64,000 nucleotides of DNA from Aquimarina sp. BL5 (GCF_003443675.1 NZ_CP031963.1:2875501-2939500), one strand, 5' to 3'. Shown: positions 47,501 to 55,262, numbered from the stretch's first letter. Translations and numbers: made by a program. The notes: generated by a model not told the origin, from the letters alone.

Positions 47501-49235
47501 ATGTTGCAGCTCCAAAATTAATATCTGACTGCACAGCTTGACCTCCCCAACCAATTAAAATCTGATCATAATTAGTTTGATCTATACCAGAATTACTAAA
47601 TACATCTGTCATATTGGTAACATTAGATATGCTCCAATCGGCTATATTCTGATTAAAACTGGTAGCTCCTCCAAACAAATTATCCATTCTCACAACACTA
47701 CTTGTATCCCAAAGATCTAGAGGTTGATTAAAGCTTGTAGCTTGTAAGAAAACGGCTTGTAAGTCTACTACGTTTGCAATATTCCAGTTATTAATAGATT
47801 GATTGAATTCTCTATTTCTAAAAAACATTTGAGCTATGTTTGTCACCATAGTCATATTGAATGTGGTTATCGGCTGATCAAAAACTGAAGACGAAAACAT
47901 AGTTGCCATGCTGGTAACACTGCTCGTATCCCACATATCTAGCGGTTGATTAAAAGTAGTTTCTCTAGAGAAACCACCGGCAAACATTCCTGACATATCA
48001 GTAACATTACTAACGTTCCAATTATTTAGCGGTTGATTGAATTCACTCTGCTTGAACATTTCTTGCATATTAGTAACATTACTAACATCCCAACTCTCTA
48101 TATTTTGATTAAATAGTGTAAAACTCGAACTACCCCCTAAAAACATTTGCCTCATATTAGTGACGTTACTAACATCCCAATTTCCGATAGGTTGGTTAAA
48201 TACTGTAGCACCTCTAAACATTAAAGACATGTTAGTAACATTACTAACATCCCAAACTGAAATATCCTGATTAAAAGGAGTATTAGCAAACATTATAGAC
48301 ATATCAGTAACATTACTAACGATCCAGTTGGTAATATCTTGATTGAATGAAGTTGTACTAAACATGCCCGACATATTTATTACACTATTGATATTCCATA
48401 GATTTAGTGGCTGATTGTAAGTATTTGCTCTGGCGAATAAATCCTTCATGATAGTCACTTGACTAACATCCCAATTGTTGATATTTTGATTAAAAGCACT
48501 AGCTCCCGCAAAAAGACCTTCCATGTCTGTAACATTACCTACATCCCAATTATCTAAAGGCTCGTTAAACAATATGGCGCTGCTAAAAGTTCCTTTTAAA
48601 GAAGTTACATTAGACACATTCCAGCGATCAAGGGGTCTGTTAAAACTTTGTGCGCCTAAAAAAGTACCGGTTAAATCAGTAATATTACTTACATCCCAAT
48701 CATTGATTATTCCATTAAATGAGCTACAGCCACGAAACATATTTGTAAGATTAGTTACTCTTGATAAATCCGGAGTATCAATTGCATCAAAATTCAAGTT
48801 TTCACACCCGAAGAATGCATTTTCCATGGTTTGCCATTCGATAACTCCCCACTCCAGAATCTCTATAATCTTTCGTCTATCTCCGGAATTATTAAAATAA
48901 ATTGCTGGAAAATCACCGCTTATTTTTACAGTATAGGCTCCAGAAGTAGCATAGGCATGTGTAATACCAGCTGTTACACCCGTATCTGTAGATCCATCTC
49001 CCCAATCAACTGTGTAATTATAAGTATAGGCTGGATTTATTGGAATTGTAATCTCATTATCCGCAGAAGTACCTAGCCTTGTCGTATCCCAGATGGTGGT
49101 AAACTCTCCAACAAAACTAGTGGATTCAGATTCTTCAATAATATAATTTAAGGAGAACCCATAAGATACTGGGTTTATTAATAAACCAAAAATTAACAAA
49201 TACAGTAAAGTACTCAGGTGTATTTTTTTTATCAT
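41535..49235 (-). CDS. Giant DUF285-repeat surface protein with PKD, FN3-like repeats and type B T9SS domain
   Basis: 2566 residues. Signal peptide (1-26), then three super-blocks. Each begins with a PKD-like domain (YTVDWGDG.. THAY.. YTVKISG), continues with a tandem array of DUF285/BspA-type repeats of about 25 residues (FNQPL..WDVSNVT.M..MF), and ends in a cap (NYD..LIGWG.Q.., YC.G..AR). Block 1 lies about 48900-47450, block 2 about 46950-45050 (longest), block 3 about 43800-43000. Eight FN3-like units of about 99 residues (C..L..P..GATD..., ATGY.LTVGTSSGGT) separate and follow them. The C-terminus is a CHU_C/type B sorting domain (FSPDGDGINEFWEI, YNRWGD). It is probably a surface adhesin or gliding-type protein secreted with the neighbouring PorP/SprF. 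DUF285 repeats suggest protein or surface binding, not catalysis. Confidence 0.9.
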   Translation of the reverse strand: MIKKIHLSTLLYLLIFGLLINPVSYGFSLNYIIEESESTSFVGEFTTIWDTTRLGTSADNEITIPINPAYTYNYTVDWGDGSTDTGVTAGITHAYATSGAYTVKISGDFPAIYFNNSGDRRKIIEILEWGVIEWQTMENAFFGCENLNFDAIDTPDLSRVTNLTNMFRGCSSFNGIINDWDVSNITDLTGTFLGAQSFNRPLDRWNVSNVTSLKGTFSSAILFNEPLDNWDVGNVTDMEGLFAGASAFNQNINNWDVSQVTIMKDLFARANTYNQPLNLWNINSVINMSGMFSTTSFNQDITNWIVSNVTDMSIMFANTPFNQDISVWDVSNVTNMSLMFRGATVFNQPIGNWDVSNVTNMRQMFLGGSSSFTLFNQNIESWDVSNVTNMQEMFKQSEFNQPLNNWNVSNVTDMSGMFAGGFSRETTFNQPLDMWDTSSVTSMATMFSSSVFDQPITTFNMTMVTNIAQMFFRNREFNQSINNWNIANVVDLQAVFLQATSFNQPLDLWDTSSVVRMDNLFGGATSFNQNIADWSISNVTNMTDVFSNSGIDQTNYDQILIGWGGQAVQSDINFGAATLTYCDGRIARQDLIDNFNWTFIGDTINCPFATCTTFASPTDGDTNVPANFNLVWNASPDATGYNVTVTVDRGGTIISVLDNEDVGNNVAVDFVDDFMPGDIVTALVVPYNGDGPAVGCTSITFTVVPNWTNDTNAFIFTIDTSLAQDVDDRRLFAIQRNRDFTYDYSVDWGDGQFNNNVNADITHNYLVEGVYTISIIGTYPAHILGNSFRDSAQKLTSIEQWGTNKWQSMEDAFRNTRDFAINDPMPPDLSEVTNMQSMFESSSFNQNINNWNVSNVTNMARAFIGMSNYNQPLNDWDVSNVTTMSDMFLSTRNFNQPLDQWDVGNVTSMRRMFDGFNQNMAFNQNINTWDVSNVTDMETMFRKNINFDQSLGDWNVSNVINMMGMFMDAIAFNQNINSWTPENVTNMAFMFRNATAFNQPLDNWDLNSLESMSFMFQNATSFNQDINAWDVNSVENMSGVFNMATAFNQPLDNWDVTNVTNMTSMFESATAFNQDINTWDVNSLVNMTSIFKNATSFNQPINNWDVSAVANMTSSFEGAIVFDQDISAWDVSSVTLMSSTFKDASVFNSLMNDWDVGSVTRFDNMFQNAVMFNQALSNWDTGEAQNMQEMFSGATSFNQNINPWNVSFVMTMEEMFKDAITYNQTMDSWNVASVATMKGMFQSATSFNETINSWNVRNVTTMEFMFDGATAFDQILNNWRVSGVENMDYMFRNASSYNQEMNRWNIGSVSMQSIFENATSFDQFLGDWNISSVNNMLDMLDNTALTRENYDSTLIAWSEQALTSGINLGAETLLYCDSIEERQSMIDTYGWIFTGDIRDCPIPVCTQLTSPEDGDVDVPINTNLVWESVLYATEYVLTITLQPSGTITNVTVATESYEFAANELVGSTSVTVLIEPRNDEGTATGCVAETFSLSTNPATVPDCTNLTDPITGATDVLIDTDISWDAIADADGYFLTIGTSTGGSDILNNEDVGNVTTYDLTNDLPEDTEIFVTLIPYNEEGNAAGCSEESFTTELIAVAPSCTTISEPLNGATNVAIGTNLSWNSVDGATGYLVSVGTTQGGIEIANSIDVENVTIYDFPTDLSENRTFYVTIIPYNDVGDAAGCAEESFTTETIATIPSCTTLSIPLNGATDIPVNTDLSWSSISDATGYRLTVGTSSGGTDIINNQDVSNVTTFDLPTDLPENTEIFVNITPYNAVGDATGCTEESFTTETITTPTGRPFITTWQTTTTNESITIPTEGTGYDYTVDWGDGITTTGETGDATHTYVTPDIYTVSITGNFPRIFFDTNGNPTPTDNSAKILTIEQWGSNPWTSMRRAFTGCINLTGNFSDTPDLSNVTDTTGMFATCRLFNSNINNWDMSNVTEMAFMFQNNASFNQPLNNWDVSKVTNMFILFQGAVIFNQPLDNWDVSNVVNLSSAFSFARAFDQNIGSWNVEQVADATNMFQGVTLSTTNYDALLIGWNAQNLQPNVVFSGGNSQYCEGEVARTNMISSDGWVITDDGIAGPTVDDLADQIQVDSYTLPTINGTQLTGNEAYFTETNGGGTRYEVGDTINFADFPSYPITIYIYDGAGSCTSEQNFLLTITTSSVVPNCTSLSAPTNGTTNVVVGTDITWNSVSDATGYRLTVGTTSGGTDIINNQDVNNVTTFDLPNDLPENTEIFVTVIPYNAVGDATGCLEESFTTETITTIPSCTTLSIPLDDATDISVGTDISWNSISDATGYRLTVGTSSGGTDIINNQDVNNVTTFDLPTDLPENTEIFVTVIPYNAVGDATGCVEESFTTETLATIPNCTTLSIPLDGATDISVGTDVTWNFISDATGYRLTIGTSSGGTDIINNQDVNNVTIFDLPTDLPENTEIFVTIIPYNAVGEAISCIEERFTTENPIIVIDDDTKYGFSPDGDGINEFWEIDGIENYPENTVSIYNRWGDMVFEISGYDNASRVFRGDANRLTNLGGGQLPEGTYFFNINIPQNNSLKKLKGFLVLKR
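41890..42780. repeat. 297-base tandem repeats inside the giant gene
   Basis: Three consecutive FN3-like units share long identical DNA stretches at a spacing of exactly 297 bases; landmarks such as the segment around 41989 recur at 42286 and 42583. A fourth close copy is around 43970-44200. Low divergence at third codon positions suggests recent expansion by unequal crossing-over. Confidence 0.8.
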
Positions 49236-49412
49236 ATGAAATATTTAAAAATCAATTTTTCCCTGTAAACTGAACTAAAATGAACATTCCCTTTATATTC
49301 ATCTTTTATTTACATAGGCAAAACTAGAATTACAGAATACATAGGTCAACCCTGAAAACCGTTGTTTTTCATTCTGCCTTCTTCAAAACTATGTATAAAT
49401 GTTAGTGGAGAC

Positions 49413-49434
49413 GTTTCAAATTATAATTTGAAAC
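49413..49434. repeat. 22-base perfect palindrome
   Basis: GTTTCAAATTATAATTTGAAAC reads the same on both strands. It lies 15 bases beyond the stop of the AraC-type regulator gene and about 180 bases upstream of the start of the giant gene. It could be a dimeric regulator's site or a weak hairpin; no T-run follows. Confidence 0.6.
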
Positions 49435-49448
49435 CTATAAATTGTGTT

Positions 49449-51074
49449 TTAAGCACTCTTTTTCCTATATTCAGAAGGAGTAAGGCCGACCAAATTTTTG
49501 AATGCTCTATTAAAAGAAGTTTTGCTTTTAAAACCAGCTTCATACCCAATTGCTACGATTTTATACTCTTCGTAATTGGGATTATTCATTAATTTTTTAA
49601 CTTCATTTATCCGATATAAGTTTAAAAAATTATTGAAATTCTTTTGAAAACATACATTCAGTACTTCAGAAATTTGAGGTATGTTCATATTTAATGCTTC
49701 AGCTAAATCAGATTGCTTCAAATCTTCATCCAGATATGGTTTTTGCTCTTCCATATACTGTAATATTCTTTCAGCATAAACATCTCGATCTTCTGGGCTT
49801 AAGGAAGAATTTTGGTATTTAGAAGAATTGTCTGATATCGATGTTAATACAAGACTTTCATTATTTTTTTTCAGCACAGTATTAAGCTTAGCTCTAAGAC
49901 TTTGGTTTTCATTTTCCAAAAGCTGCTTATATTGTATTAAGTCAGTGGATTGTTTTTTTAACGAAATCCTTCTATTGAAAAAATATCCCCATATTCCCAA
50001 GATAAGGATAACACATAGTATAGAACCATAAATAATGATGTCTTTATTTTGTTTGGATAGTGATTTCTTCTGTTCTTTTAAAAGAGTTGTCTGTTCTGCG
50101 AGTTCTCTTTCTGCGATAATACGTTTACCTTCAGAAAGGGTATTTAAATAAGAATCTCTTAGTCCTTTGTATTTTTTATGTTCCGCTACACTCTTTTTTA
50201 AATCACCTTTTAATTCATACGCTTTTGCAAGATATTCATGAACATGCATTTCTAATTCTAGAAATTGGTTGTTTTTTGCAATTTCTTGGGCAATTGTAAG
50301 CATATGAATTGCTTCCGGAAGTTTATTAAGCCCTATAAATGATACTCCAATATGCAAATGCGATTCAGCCTTACTTTCTATCGATTCTTCTTCTGTTATT
50401 AATTGTAAAGCTAGTTCTGCATTGTGCATGGCTTCCTGGTATCTTTCTAATTTCACATACGAATCCGCCATGTTATTTAGAGCAGTTATTTTTAGATCAT
50501 TCCTAGAAAGCTCGGTGGCAAAACTATCTACTTTTTGACTATATGCTAAAGACTCTTCATATTTTTTTTGATGCATCGCCGTAATGCCTAAAGCATTATA
50601 TGAAGCAATCAATACTCGCTCCGGATTTTCGTGCCTTTTGGCAAGTTTTATGACCTTCTTGAAGGTTTGTGAAGCTTTATTATATTGACCAAGATTATTA
50701 TACATATTGCCCAAATTGGCAAGAACAATAATTCTTGTTTTAGAATCCTCGGGTAATTCTTTTGCTATATCTAATGCATTAAGGTATTTTTTAAGAGACT
50801 CATCATACACATCTATATTACTATAATAAATACCTTGTCCTACAACAGCTAAAACTTCATCTTCTAATAGATTGTATTCTTTCGCTAATAGCTGCAAAGA
50901 ATCTACATATTTCTTATACAATTCAAAATCTCCTTTTCGATATGCAGCTTGAGACACTTTTTGTAATGTCCTTACTTTTTTGACCTCAATAGAATCATTA
51001 TCGGAAATCTGTGCCTGTATCGTATTATGAAAAAAAATAATAGATATCAAAAAAAGTATAGTACGCTTAAACAT
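49449..51074 (-). CDS. TPR-containing membrane-bound AraC-type transcriptional regulator
   Basis: 541 residues. Signal peptide (1-21, ..IQAQ), TPR repeats across about 30-310 (NLGNMYNNLGQYNKAS, ALGITAMHQKKYEES, NNMADSYVKLERYQEA), one membrane helix (about 345-363, IYGSILCVILILGIWGYFF), a coiled-coil stretch (about 375-405), then an AraC-type helix-turn-helix (about 430-541; YLDEDLKQSDLAEALNM, YRINEVKKLM, GYEAGFKSKTSFNRAFK). This architecture is common in flavobacteria: a periplasmic TPR sensor linked to a cytoplasmic DNA-binding domain. It lies directly upstream of the giant surface protein gene, so that gene is a plausible target. The signal is unknown. Confidence 0.9.
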   Translation of the reverse strand: MFKRTILFLISIIFFHNTIQAQISDNDSIEVKKVRTLQKVSQAAYRKGDFELYKKYVDSLQLLAKEYNLLEDEVLAVVGQGIYYSNIDVYDESLKKYLNALDIAKELPEDSKTRIIVLANLGNMYNNLGQYNKASQTFKKVIKLAKRHENPERVLIASYNALGITAMHQKKYEESLAYSQKVDSFATELSRNDLKITALNNMADSYVKLERYQEAMHNAELALQLITEEESIESKAESHLHIGVSFIGLNKLPEAIHMLTIAQEIAKNNQFLELEMHVHEYLAKAYELKGDLKKSVAEHKKYKGLRDSYLNTLSEGKRIIAERELAEQTTLLKEQKKSLSKQNKDIIIYGSILCVILILGIWGYFFNRRISLKKQSTDLIQYKQLLENENQSLRAKLNTVLKKNNESLVLTSISDNSSKYQNSSLSPEDRDVYAERILQYMEEQKPYLDEDLKQSDLAEALNMNIPQISEVLNVCFQKNFNNFLNLYRINEVKKLMNNPNYEEYKIVAIGYEAGFKSKTSFNRAFKNLVGLTPSEYRKKSA

Positions 51075-51441
51075 TGGGGTATTTATAATATAAATGAAGT
51101 GTAATATAAATAAAACTTATCTAAAATAATAAATCTTATACATTCGATCCTATTTAAATTTATTCAAATGTTAGTATGAATAATATCATTATTACGAGTA
51201 AAAACAGTAATTCATACTGATACATAAGTATAGCTTAAAATGAAATTTACACAAGTAACATTAGCACAAAAATACAATACAACACATTGATTTTCAATAT
51301 TTAAATAAAAAATAGACATGTCTTTTGAACAAATACTCTGTTAGTATTTAATAAATTAAATTTATTAAATACATAATATATATAAATAAAAATTTATGAT
51401 TAAAAAATCAGATATTTGTCTCATATACTAAATCAAATAAG
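51075..51441. promoter_or_regulatory. Divergent intergenic region before the isocitrate dehydrogenase gene
   Basis: 367 bases between two divergent starts, extremely AT-rich (long runs of AAATA/TATAA at 51360-51400). It must hold promoters for both genes. I see no exact TAnnTTTG box and no open frame. Confidence 0.35.
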
Positions 51442-52956
51442 ATGGAAGACAACACGTTAATTCAAAAATCAAATAAGAAAAACATTCAGAAAGCCGTAAA
51501 AATTGCTATTGCCAAAGGTGATGGTATCGGTCCTGAAATTATGACCGCTACTCTGGATATTCTTAAGGCAGCAGGAGCCAAAATTGAACCTGAATTTATT
51601 GATCTAGGTGAGCAAGTATATTTATCCGGAAATACTGCAGGTATCAATGAAGAATCTTGGAAAATCATTAATCGTAATAAATTAATACTTAAAGCACCCA
51701 TAACTACTCCTCAGGGAAAAGGATATAAAAGTTTAAATGTTACACTTAGAAAATCATTAGGACTATATGCCAATGTTCGCCCTGTAGGATCTTTACATCC
51801 TTTTGTCAAAACTAACTTTCCCAACATGGATGTTGTCATCATTCGTGAAAATGAAGAAGATCTATATGCAGGAATTGAACACCAACAAACCCAAGATGTG
51901 GTGCAATGTCTTAAGTTAATCACAAGACCTGGATGTGAACGAATAATTCGATATGCTTTTGAATATGCAAAAGCATATGGAAGAAAAAAAGTCACCTGCA
52001 TGGTGAAGGATAATATTATGAAGTTAACAGATGGATTATTTCATCAGGTTTTTAAAGAAATATCATTAGAATATCCAGAAATAAAAAGTGAATCTCAGAT
52101 TATTGACATAGGCTCTGCAAAATTAGCTGCTAATCCAGAAAACTATGATGTAATTGTAACTTCTAATCTATATGGAGACATCATTTCTGATATTGCTGCT
52201 GAAATTGCAGGATCTGTTGGACTAGCAGGTTCTGCAAATATCGGAACCAACGTAGCTATGTTTGAAGCTATACATGGTTCTGCACCTGATATCGCAGGAA
52301 AACAGATAGCAAACCCTTCAGGGCTAATCAACGCAGCAATATTAATGTTAGCACATATTGGTCAATCCGACATAGCAGATAAAATCAAAAATGCCCTCTT
52401 GAAGACAATAGAAGATGGGTATCATACTCAAGACATTTATCAATCCGGAATAAGTAAGAAAAAGGTATCGACACAAGAATTTGCCAACGAAATAATACTC
52501 AGATTAGGATTATCCCCTAAGAAATTATGCGTAAGCAGATTAGCAAAAGGTTCTGGAGTTATGAAAACCTTCGAATACAAAAGAAAAAAAGTAAATAAGT
52601 TACTGGTTGGTGTCGATGTATTTATCGACTGGATTGGTGCTAATCCAAAAGAAATTGGTGACGCCTTATCTAAGGTTAATGCATACAATATGAAACTAAA
52701 AATGATAACAAATAGAGGAGTAAAAGTATATCCTAACGGCTTAGAGGAAACATACTGCACGGATCATTGGAGATGTAGATTCGTAGCCTCGGATTCAGAT
52801 ATACAAAAAATTATTCCAAATTATAACCCTATTGACCAAGAGCAAATAATAGCTCTTTTATCCAAACTCCATAGCACAGGATTCGATGTAATCAAAACCG
52901 AAAACTTATACGAGTTTGACGGTAAAAGACGATTCTCTCTTGGACAAGGGGAATAG
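51442..52956 (+). CDS. Isocitrate dehydrogenase (NADP-type, long form)
   Basis: 504 residues. TCA-cycle enzyme oxidising isocitrate to 2-oxoglutarate. Motifs: AIAKGDGIGPEIM, the substrate loop SLNVTLRKSLGLYANVRP, IIRENEEDLYAGIEH, TCMVKDNIMKLTDG, VTSNLYGDIISD with metal-binding Asp, and EAIHGSAPDIAGK-x-xANPSG at the nucleotide site. The extra C-terminal domain of about 150 residues (from about 345) matches the long form known from Thermus-like enzymes (about 496) rather than the short homodimeric form of about 416. NADP preference is assumed from the family. Stand-alone gene with its own terminator. Confidence 0.92.
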   Translation: MEDNTLIQKSNKKNIQKAVKIAIAKGDGIGPEIMTATLDILKAAGAKIEPEFIDLGEQVYLSGNTAGINEESWKIINRNKLILKAPITTPQGKGYKSLNVTLRKSLGLYANVRPVGSLHPFVKTNFPNMDVVIIRENEEDLYAGIEHQQTQDVVQCLKLITRPGCERIIRYAFEYAKAYGRKKVTCMVKDNIMKLTDGLFHQVFKEISLEYPEIKSESQIIDIGSAKLAANPENYDVIVTSNLYGDIISDIAAEIAGSVGLAGSANIGTNVAMFEAIHGSAPDIAGKQIANPSGLINAAILMLAHIGQSDIADKIKNALLKTIEDGYHTQDIYQSGISKKKVSTQEFANEIILRLGLSPKKLCVSRLAKGSGVMKTFEYKRKKVNKLLVGVDVFIDWIGANPKEIGDALSKVNAYNMKLKMITNRGVKVYPNGLEETYCTDHWRCRFVASDSDIQKIIPNYNPIDQEQIIALLSKLHSTGFDVIKTENLYEFDGKRRFSLGQGE

Positions 52957-52988
52957 AGATTTATCATAAAAATCGAATTAGCTTATCC

Positions 52989-53057
52989 AAAGGCACTTTA
53001 TTATTCTACAAACTCAACTAATTTTTTACAAACAGAATAATCTAGTGCCTTTTTTAT
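52989..53057 (+). terminator. Long-stem terminator after isocitrate dehydrogenase
   Basis: Outer arms AAAGGCACT (52989-52997) and AGTGCCTTT pair, then after a 3-by-3 internal loop TTATTCT pairs with AGAATAA, leaving a central loop of about 27 bases. The right arm runs into TTTTTT before ATCTT. It lies 33 bases after the stop codon. Confidence 0.75.
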
Positions 53058-53153
53058 CTTATTCTCTAAAATCATTAGCTACTACCTAAAAGAAGCTTAA
53101 ATCATTTATCTAAACAAGCTATAATATCTAACAAATCAAAACACTTATAAGAA

Positions 53154-53441
53154 ATGAACCCAATCAATAACAGTATCAAGTTAGTAGAAGGAACATATTC
53201 TCCAATTAACTCTGCAGATGTACTCTTATCTTTAATTGCAGATAAAATTAAGTTTCATAACTTGCAAATCTTAAGTGCTAAGAATAAGAACGATCTTCGG
53301 GTAATTCACGCCGAAATGAGAATTATCGAACTAAAGGCTTCTTGAGAATTGGTAACCAAATTGATCATACAAGCCCGTGACAAGGGACTTCATATGAAAA
53401 TTGATGGAATAATAAATATTGAAATGTTTAAACAAGTTTAG
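53154..53441 (+). pseudogene. Small conserved flavobacterial protein gene interrupted by an in-frame TGA
   Basis: The frame codes for 63 residues (KLVEGTYSPINSADVLLSLI, KIKFHNLQILSAKNKND, MRIIELKAS), then TGA at 53343-53345. It stays open in the same frame for a further 31 codons (ELVTKLIIQARDKGLHMKID) to TAG at 53439-53441. The joined 95-residue product resembles a family of small proteins (about 90 residues) of unknown function common in Bacteroidetes, whose C-terminal half looks like this continuation. A single nonsense change (Arg, Gly, Cys or Trp codon to TGA) would explain it. Truncated but expressed, read-through, or dead are all possible. Confidence 0.6.
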
Positions 53442-53802
53442 TCTTACTATAGGTATTGTTTCCTTAACAACAAGAAGAGGTTTTAATTACTTGCTTGCGT
53501 AATATTCCTGAATCAAAAAAACCTAACTACTTATGATTTATTGTGGAGACAACGAAGCTTGTTCCTCTGTTGTTAATACACTTTTTTTTAACAATTTTTT
53601 TCAGATTTAGCCTACTTTAAAGGATTAGGCTTCTCTTTATAATCCTTGCTATTTCAGGAAATAAAATAACACGATCATATTCTTTATTTTCATAAATTAT
53701 TTTAATTAAAATCATAATAAATATAAATAAAAATATATGAATTAGATTCATTAATTTAGAGAAATGAAAAATCAATTTCAAGTTAATCAAAAGCTATAGA
53801 AG
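53442..53802 (+). other. 361-base gap; no gene seen
   Basis: AT-rich. A small hairpin, AGCCTA (53609-53614) with TAGGCT (53625-53630), precedes TCTCTTTAT and may end the upstream transcript. A partial inverted relation between AACAACAAGAAGAG (about 53468) and CTCTGTTGTT (about 53563) is also seen. I find no coding frame. Confidence 0.35.
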
Positions 53803-54243
53803 ATGAAAAAATCAATCAGTTTAACTATTTTTTTTATTGCCCTAAATATTATTGCTTATGGCAATACAAACGATCCTTCTTCTAAAATTTTTCTTGTTAA
53901 ATGTTCTGATGATATAACCCAATTTTGTTTATATGGATATCCTATTAATAATGGTTTAAAAAGAGAATCGAGTGAAAATTATAAAAACTATCTCTATTTG
54001 GACTATACTGATATGGACTTTAAAAATCCAATACTTTCAGCACTTTTAAATAATAAAGAAATTCTAAAAATAAAATCGCGGGCAGCGCATATAAATGTTT
54101 TATTAGAAAGAAAACGTTCACAATATCAATTATATAAAGTAAGCATCTTTGGACAATTAACAAGTCCTGTAAATAACGAAATAAATCATCATAAAACTCA
54201 AACACCAAGGATGGAAGGCCTTGGAATACGTTTACGATTTTAA
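53803..54243 (+). CDS. Exported protein of unknown function
   Basis: 146 residues with a clear signal peptide (1-20, LTIFFIALNIIAYG). The mature part is basic and mixed alpha/beta, with two Cys (KCSDDITQFCLYGYP) and repeated aromatic residues (YKNYLYLDYTDMDF). I do not recognise a family. It lies 41 bases ahead of the SPFH lipoprotein gene on the same strand, so the two may be co-transcribed. Confidence 0.6.
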   Translation: MKKSISLTIFFIALNIIAYGNTNDPSSKIFLVKCSDDITQFCLYGYPINNGLKRESSENYKNYLYLDYTDMDFKNPILSALLNNKEILKIKSRAAHINVLLERKRSQYQLYKVSIFGQLTSPVNNEINHHKTQTPRMEGLGIRLRF

Positions 54244-54284
54244 AAATGAACAATAAGTACTTTTAATTATTAAAAAATGAACTC

Positions 54285-55064
54285 ATGAAAACTAATTTTT
54301 TCCTTTTGATTGGAGTGTTGATACTATGCTCTAATTGTGCAGTCATAAGACCTGGTGAAGCTGGAGTAAAACAGACATTAGGTAAATTTTCGGATAAAGT
54401 ATCAACCCAAGGAACTGTAGCTTATAATCCTCTTGTTAGTAAAGTGATAAGAGAATCAACTCAAACGAAAAATATAAAGTTAGTTCTTAGCCTACCAAGT
54501 AAAGAGGGCCTTAGTGTTAATTCTGAAATTTCAATTTTATACCGTTTACAACAAAGTAAAATACCTTCAGTATTAGAAAATTTAGGTCAAGGATATGAAT
54601 CTATAATTACTAGTGTATTCAGATCTGCTTCCTCGGATGTTTGTGCTCAATTTTTTGCAAAAGATATGCACTCAGGAATGCGTGCAAAAATAGAAGACGA
54701 AATCAAGGACAAAATGGAAGTAAACCTCAAAAAGCAAGCGGATGGTATTGAACTTATAGCCGTTTTGATGAAACGTATACAATTACCTAATGGATTAGCC
54801 AACTCTATTGAGCGAAAATTACAAGCTGAGCAAGACGCAATGCGAATGGAATTTGTGCTCCAACAAGCAAAATTAGAAGCAGAAAGAAAAGTAATAAATG
54901 CAGAAGGTGAAAGAGATGCTCAAAAAATTCTTTCAGAGGGATTAACACAAGAAATTATTAAGATTAGAAGTATTGAAGCATTTAACAAATTATCTGAATC
55001 ACCTAACAGTAAAATAATTATCACCGATGGAAAAACTCCCTTATTGATTGATTCGGATGATTAA
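54285..55064 (+). CDS. SPFH/band 7 (prohibitin-like) lipoprotein
   Basis: 259 residues. N-terminal lipoprotein signal (LCSNCAVIRPGEAGV), so the protein is lipid-anchored rather than spanning the membrane with a helix like usual prohibitins. The SPFH domain (about 20-190) has GVKQTLGKF, a central VNSEISILYRL, and RSASSDVCAQFFAKDM. A charged coiled-coil tail follows (about 185-235; KLQAEQDAMRMEFVLQQAKLE). Prohibitin-like proteins form membrane-associated rings; the specific role here is unknown. Confidence 0.85.
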   Translation: MKTNFFLLIGVLILCSNCAVIRPGEAGVKQTLGKFSDKVSTQGTVAYNPLVSKVIRESTQTKNIKLVLSLPSKEGLSVNSEISILYRLQQSKIPSVLENLGQGYESIITSVFRSASSDVCAQFFAKDMHSGMRAKIEDEIKDKMEVNLKKQADGIELIAVLMKRIQLPNGLANSIERKLQAEQDAMRMEFVLQQAKLEAERKVINAEGERDAQKILSEGLTQEIIKIRSIEAFNKLSESPNSKIIITDGKTPLLIDSDD

Positions 55065-55109
55065 CTTTAAAAAACATCTAATAGAACTTTCATAAATTAA
55101 TTTCATCCA

Positions 55110-55147
55110 AAGAAAAAACCCTGATAAATAAATATTTATCAGGGTTT
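55110..55147 (-). terminator. Intrinsic terminator of tRNA-Leu
   Basis: Perfect 14-base stem AAACCCTGATAAAT (55116-55129) with ATTTATCAGGGTTT (55134-55147), loop AAAT. On the minus strand the hairpin is followed by TTTTTTCTTT, a good U-tract, right after the tRNA 3' end. On the plus strand there is no T-run, so it mainly serves the tRNA. Confidence 0.85.
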
Positions 55148-55151
55148 CCAG

Positions 55152-55233
55152 TACTCAAGGCGGGAATCGAACCCGCACGTCTTGCGACATTGGATTTTGA
55201 ATCCAACGTGTCTACCAATTCCACCACTTGAGC
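55152..55233 (-). tRNA. tRNA-Leu (anticodon CAA)
   Basis: Read on the minus strand: acceptor GCTCAAG pairs with CTTGAGT (one G-U pair at the end); D-loop with AATTGGTAGACAC; anticodon stem TTGGA/TCCAA with loop TTCAAAA, giving anticodon CAA; long variable arm TGTCGCAAGACGT; T-arm GCGGGTTCGATTCCCGC; discriminator A. The long variable arm is typical of class II leucine tRNAs. CCA is not encoded. Confidence 0.95.
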
Positions 55234-55254
55234 CTTTCCAAGTAAATTGGACGG

Positions 55255-55262
55255 CAAAATTA
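55255..55262 (-). promoter_or_regulatory. -7 promoter box of tRNA-Leu
   Basis: The minus strand reads TAATTTTG, an exact TAnnTTTG match, 21 bases before the tRNA 5' end. I see no matching -33 TTG at the usual distance. Confidence 0.5.

Noticed and set aside
45050..48900. Regularly spaced near-repeats of about 75 bases that resemble a CRISPR or satellite array
   Set aside because: They keep one open frame and encode DUF285 repeats (FNQPL..WDVSNVT); the repeats are degenerate and without unique spacers.
53343..53345. The in-frame TGA as a selenocysteine codon
   Set aside because: No SECIS-like hairpin is evident just downstream, the protein family is not a redox family, and a nonsense mutation is simpler.
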